A stretch of DNA of 14,557 bases from NCBI GenBank assembly GCA_038222915.1, contig JBBRHH010000090.1:1-14557 (forward strand). Reading direction: 5' to 3'. The position numbers and the translations under genes were made by a program. Each line of letters starts with the position of its first letter. Position 1 is the stretch's first letter. The stretch comes from JBBRHH01 sp038222915 (GTDB taxonomy: Bacteria; Planctomycetota; Phycisphaerae; Tepidisphaerales; Tepidisphaeraceae). Shown here piece after piece: positions 12,686-14,557 of this stretch. The notes under the pieces were generated by a model. That model saw only the letters and a program-made list of their open reading frames with translations. It was not told the DNA's origin and did no database searches.

Positions 12686-14068
12686 CTAACCGCGCTGCGC
12701 GCTTCGCGGTGGCGACAGGTTGGAGGAAGTGTACGAGTTCATCGGATGCTCCCAGACGATCTTGCCGGTGTCATCGGCGGCGCGCAACGTGAGGTGGTGG
12801 ATGGTGACCGTGCCCTGGGTCTCCGGATCATTTTGAACGGACAATGTCAGCCCGTTGAGCCGCTCGTGCTCGGGATCGGCTTCGCGATGGATGTTTGTGA
12901 AAGGCAATTCGAGCTGCTGACCCTGGCCCTGCTGACTCACGGCATCGCTGAGACGGCCCGTGTCGAGAGCCACTGAAACTGCTCCGCGCCTTGTTCTGGC
13001 TTCAAACATCCCCGCAGCACCAAATTGCTGGGTGGGCGTGGCGACCCAGAACAATCGAAGGTGGCCAGCTTCGACGACTGCTTGTGCACTGAAAGCGGGA
13101 ATGGGCGGAAGCACGCCGATCACCAGTGCGTCGGATTCGCGTTGCTTCTTGCCAGTTGCCAGATCAAGCCAGACGACGCGGGCTTGCTTGTCGTCATGAA
13201 CGACCGCGAGGAGCGACTGTTCGATCACGATCAGGGGAATTTCCGCACTCTTGGACTCCCACAGGGTCTTTCCGCTTAAAAGGTCGATCGCTGCGACGAC
13301 GCCGGCCTCGCCGCGGACAAATCCGCTTTTGCCCTCGGGATCAGCGATGCCGCCATAGGTGAATTTTACGGGATAAATTGCCCGGGGCGGCCGGTCGGCG
13401 CCAGCCAGGGAATATTCCCAGATCAGCGCTCCCGATTTAGCGTCGCTTGCTCGGAGCGTCCGGCGGGTGTGCGCGTCGCCATCCGCGGCTTCAGCCAGCT
13501 GCAACTTTCGGCCTGAAAGCTCTACCACCGGCAATGCGCGATCGGGAGTATTGGGCAGCAACGGATGATCGCTCCGCTCAAACCGGCCGGTGCTGACGTT
13601 GAAGCGGCCAAACCGCCCGGTCCCTCGCAAGCCGCGGTCCTTGGCTGCCGTGAACTTGATGTTGAGGTTCACCGTCGAATTGGCCACGGCATTTCCGATT
13701 ACTTCCAGAGTGAAGCGCCAGCCAGCCTCGCCATCCGTTGGATCTTCCAACGGAATGGGATCCGATGCCTGGAGCTGTTTACCCGTGGCTGGATCCAGGG
13801 CGACCAACGTTACCGCATCGTGTTTTTCGGGGACAAACGTGTGTGCGATCAGTTGATCGTGGGCGAAGATAAACGGAACCAAAGGGCCTTGATGGGTCCA
13901 GAGCGTTTTTCCTGTGGCAATGTCGAGTGCGTCCAGGTCGCCCTTCTCATTTACGACGAAGATTGTAGTTCCAGCGGTGTCAGCGACGCCGACAGGAGTT
14001 ATTAACGCGGATGCGTGGGACACAAGCGCGTTGAAGGTAACGAGAACCACCAGCAGTATGCGGAGCAT
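12686..14068 (-). CDS. Secreted PQQ-type beta-propeller protein
   Basis: This 460-aa protein has a signal peptide (MLRILLVVLVTFNALVSHAS, cleavage near residue 21) and several blades of the PQQ/quinoprotein-like repeat. Repeats end in the typical D-x-xTGKxLW turn: ALDIATGKTLWTHQ (about 47-60), ALDPATGKQL (about 90), ASDAKSGALIWEY (about 207-219), AIDLLSGKTLWESK (about 260-273), WLDLATGKKQ (about 300-309) and AADDTGKIVWEH (about 431-442). About six blades are visible, with a divergent middle. The fold may be a scaffold rather than a PQQ dehydrogenase: I see no dehydrogenase signature, and the protein is short for one. It is probably periplasmic or outer-membrane-associated. The last residues (SPPRSAQRG) are encoded by a GC-rich palindromic stretch (12689-12710) and look like read-through into intergenic-type sequence. 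No good ribosome-binding site precedes the ATG. Confidence 0.83.
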   Translation of the reverse strand: MLRILLVVLVTFNALVSHASALITPVGVADTAGTTIFVVNEKGDLDALDIATGKTLWTHQGPLVPFIFAHDQLIAHTFVPEKHDAVTLVALDPATGKQLQASDPIPLEDPTDGEAGWRFTLEVIGNAVANSTVNLNIKFTAAKDRGLRGTGRFGRFNVSTGRFERSDHPLLPNTPDRALPVVELSGRKLQLAEAADGDAHTRRTLRASDAKSGALIWEYSLAGADRPPRAIYPVKFTYGGIADPEGKSGFVRGEAGVVAAIDLLSGKTLWESKSAEIPLIVIEQSLLAVVHDDKQARVVWLDLATGKKQRESDALVIGVLPPIPAFSAQAVVEAGHLRLFWVATPTQQFGAAGMFEARTRRGAVSVALDTGRLSDAVSQQGQGQQLELPFTNIHREADPEHERLNGLTLSVQNDPETQGTVTIHHLTLRAADDTGKIVWEHPMNSYTSSNLSPPRSAQRG

Positions 14069-14115
14069 TGTGTTCTAGACGCTGGCGGCCGGCGTTAGTT
14101 GCACGTTCAAAACGG

Positions 14116-14131
14116 GCTGGAGCGTTCCAGC
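14116..14131. repeat. Small hairpin between divergent propeller and oxidoreductase genes
   Basis: GCTGGA and TCCAGC form a perfect six-base-pair inverted repeat around the loop GCGT. It is about midway in the 107-base divergent intergenic region, so an operator or 5' leader structure is possible. There is no T run on either side, so it is not a terminator. Chance occurrence is plausible. Confidence 0.3.
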
Positions 14132-14175
14132 TGGAGGGCTGGGTCAGGATTGAATCTGTTGGTAGTATTACGCCC

Positions 14176-14557
14176 ATGACCAGCAAACCAATCACGCGGC
14201 GGCAATTCAACCGGCGGACACTGAAGGTTGCGGGGGCGGCGGTGGCAGCATCCTTTGCAGCGCCCGCGTTTTTGCGCGGGCGGAACCTGAACAACAAGCT
14301 GGATATTGCGATCATCGGAACTGGGGGACGTGGAGCGGCGGACACGGGGCCGATTGCCGCCACAGAGAACATTGTTGCGCTGTGTGATGTCAGTTCCGAC
14401 GTGATGGGGGCGGCGGCCGCGAAATTTCCGGGGGCGAAAAAGTACAAGGACTTTCGCAAGATGTTCGACGACTCGGCGGACTTTGACGCCGTGGTGATTG
14501 CGGTGCCGGAACATACGCATGCGCTGGCGACGATGATGGCGATCAAGAACGCAAAGC
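14176..14557 (+). CDS. Gfo/Idh/MocA-family oxidoreductase with Tat signal, 5' part only
   Basis: The first 127 codons are visible and the frame runs off the window, so the gene is partial. The protein begins with a Tat-type signal, TRRQFNRRTLKVAG then AAVAASFAAPAF (residues 7-32). A Rossmann fold follows: LDIAIIGTGGRGA with the glycine motif GTGGRG (48-53), VALCDVSS after the second strand, and VVIAVPEHTHALATM. The last is the family's (T/V)P-x-HTHA element facing the nicotinamide. Family members oxidise or reduce sugars and related polyols with NAD(P). Planctomycetes carry many Tat-exported paralogues, and the cofactor may be bound before export. Substrate cannot be inferred from the N-terminal part. 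No clear ribosome-binding site is seen (GGTAG is 11 nt upstream). Confidence 0.9.
   Translation, partial: MTSKPITRRQFNRRTLKVAGAAVAASFAAPAFLRGRNLNNKLDIAIIGTGGRGAADTGPIAATENIVALCDVSSDVMGAAAAKFPGAKKYKDFRKMFDDSADFDAVVIAVPEHTHALATMMAIKNAK

Noticed and set aside
12689..12710. Hairpin ACCGCG/CGCGGT as a terminator between convergent genes
   Set aside because: The loop is ten bases and neither strand has a T run, so it does not meet the criteria for an intrinsic terminator.

Overview
The window looks like chromosome from a high-GC Gram-negative bacterium, most likely a planctomycete (Planctomycetota, perhaps Phycisphaerae). This is inferred from the gene set: a Tat-exported Gfo/Idh/MocA oxidoreductase, a secreted protein with a helical module and a PA14 domain, a FecR-domain lipoprotein next to an outer-membrane barrel, a secreted PQQ-type beta-propeller, and a membrane-anchored GspE-like protein. 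I saw no rRNA, tRNA, CRISPR array, insertion sequence or integrase. The genes look vertically inherited, and the layout is mostly short operons and single genes.

Layout. (1) 40-3970, minus strand, transcribed right to left: a PAP2-type lipid phosphatase, a 215-aa protein with a PD-(D/E)XK nuclease-like core, a DUF1328-type small membrane protein, a Nudix hydrolase and a GspE/PulE-like protein. Candidate intrinsic terminators lie after the 215-aa gene and after the DUF1328 gene, and a good sigma70-like promoter precedes the GspE-like gene. The stretch is therefore probably several transcription units. (2) 4065-6211, plus strand: an ArnT/PMT-like polyprenyl-phosphate-sugar glycosyltransferase followed after 2 bp by a VOC-fold protein. 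(3) 9763-6217, minus strand: a signal-peptide-bearing outer-membrane beta-barrel protein whose last codons overlap the start of a 707-codon FecR-domain lipoprotein. (4) 9764-10224: the one long gap, holding a candidate promoter and an unrecognised 53-codon ORF with a good ribosome-binding site. (5) 11688-10225, minus strand: the secreted helical-plus-PA14 protein with a clear candidate promoter, divergent from (6) a transglutaminase-like protein at 11875-12678. (7) 14068-12686, minus strand: a secreted beta-propeller protein. (8) 14176 to the right edge, plus strand: the 5' part of a Gfo/Idh/MocA oxidoreductase.

How they may work together. Most products are predicted to act at or outside the inner membrane. 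The PAP2 phosphatase and ArnT-like transferase are divergent neighbours, and both families use polyprenyl-phosphate chemistry. The barrel and FecR lipoprotein are probably translationally coupled and may form one envelope complex. The most unusual items are the GspE-like protein, which has lost nearly all ATPase catalytic residues while keeping its zinc-binding cysteines, and the coupled barrel/FecR-lipoprotein pair. I found no convincing complete new system such as defence, phage or secondary metabolism.
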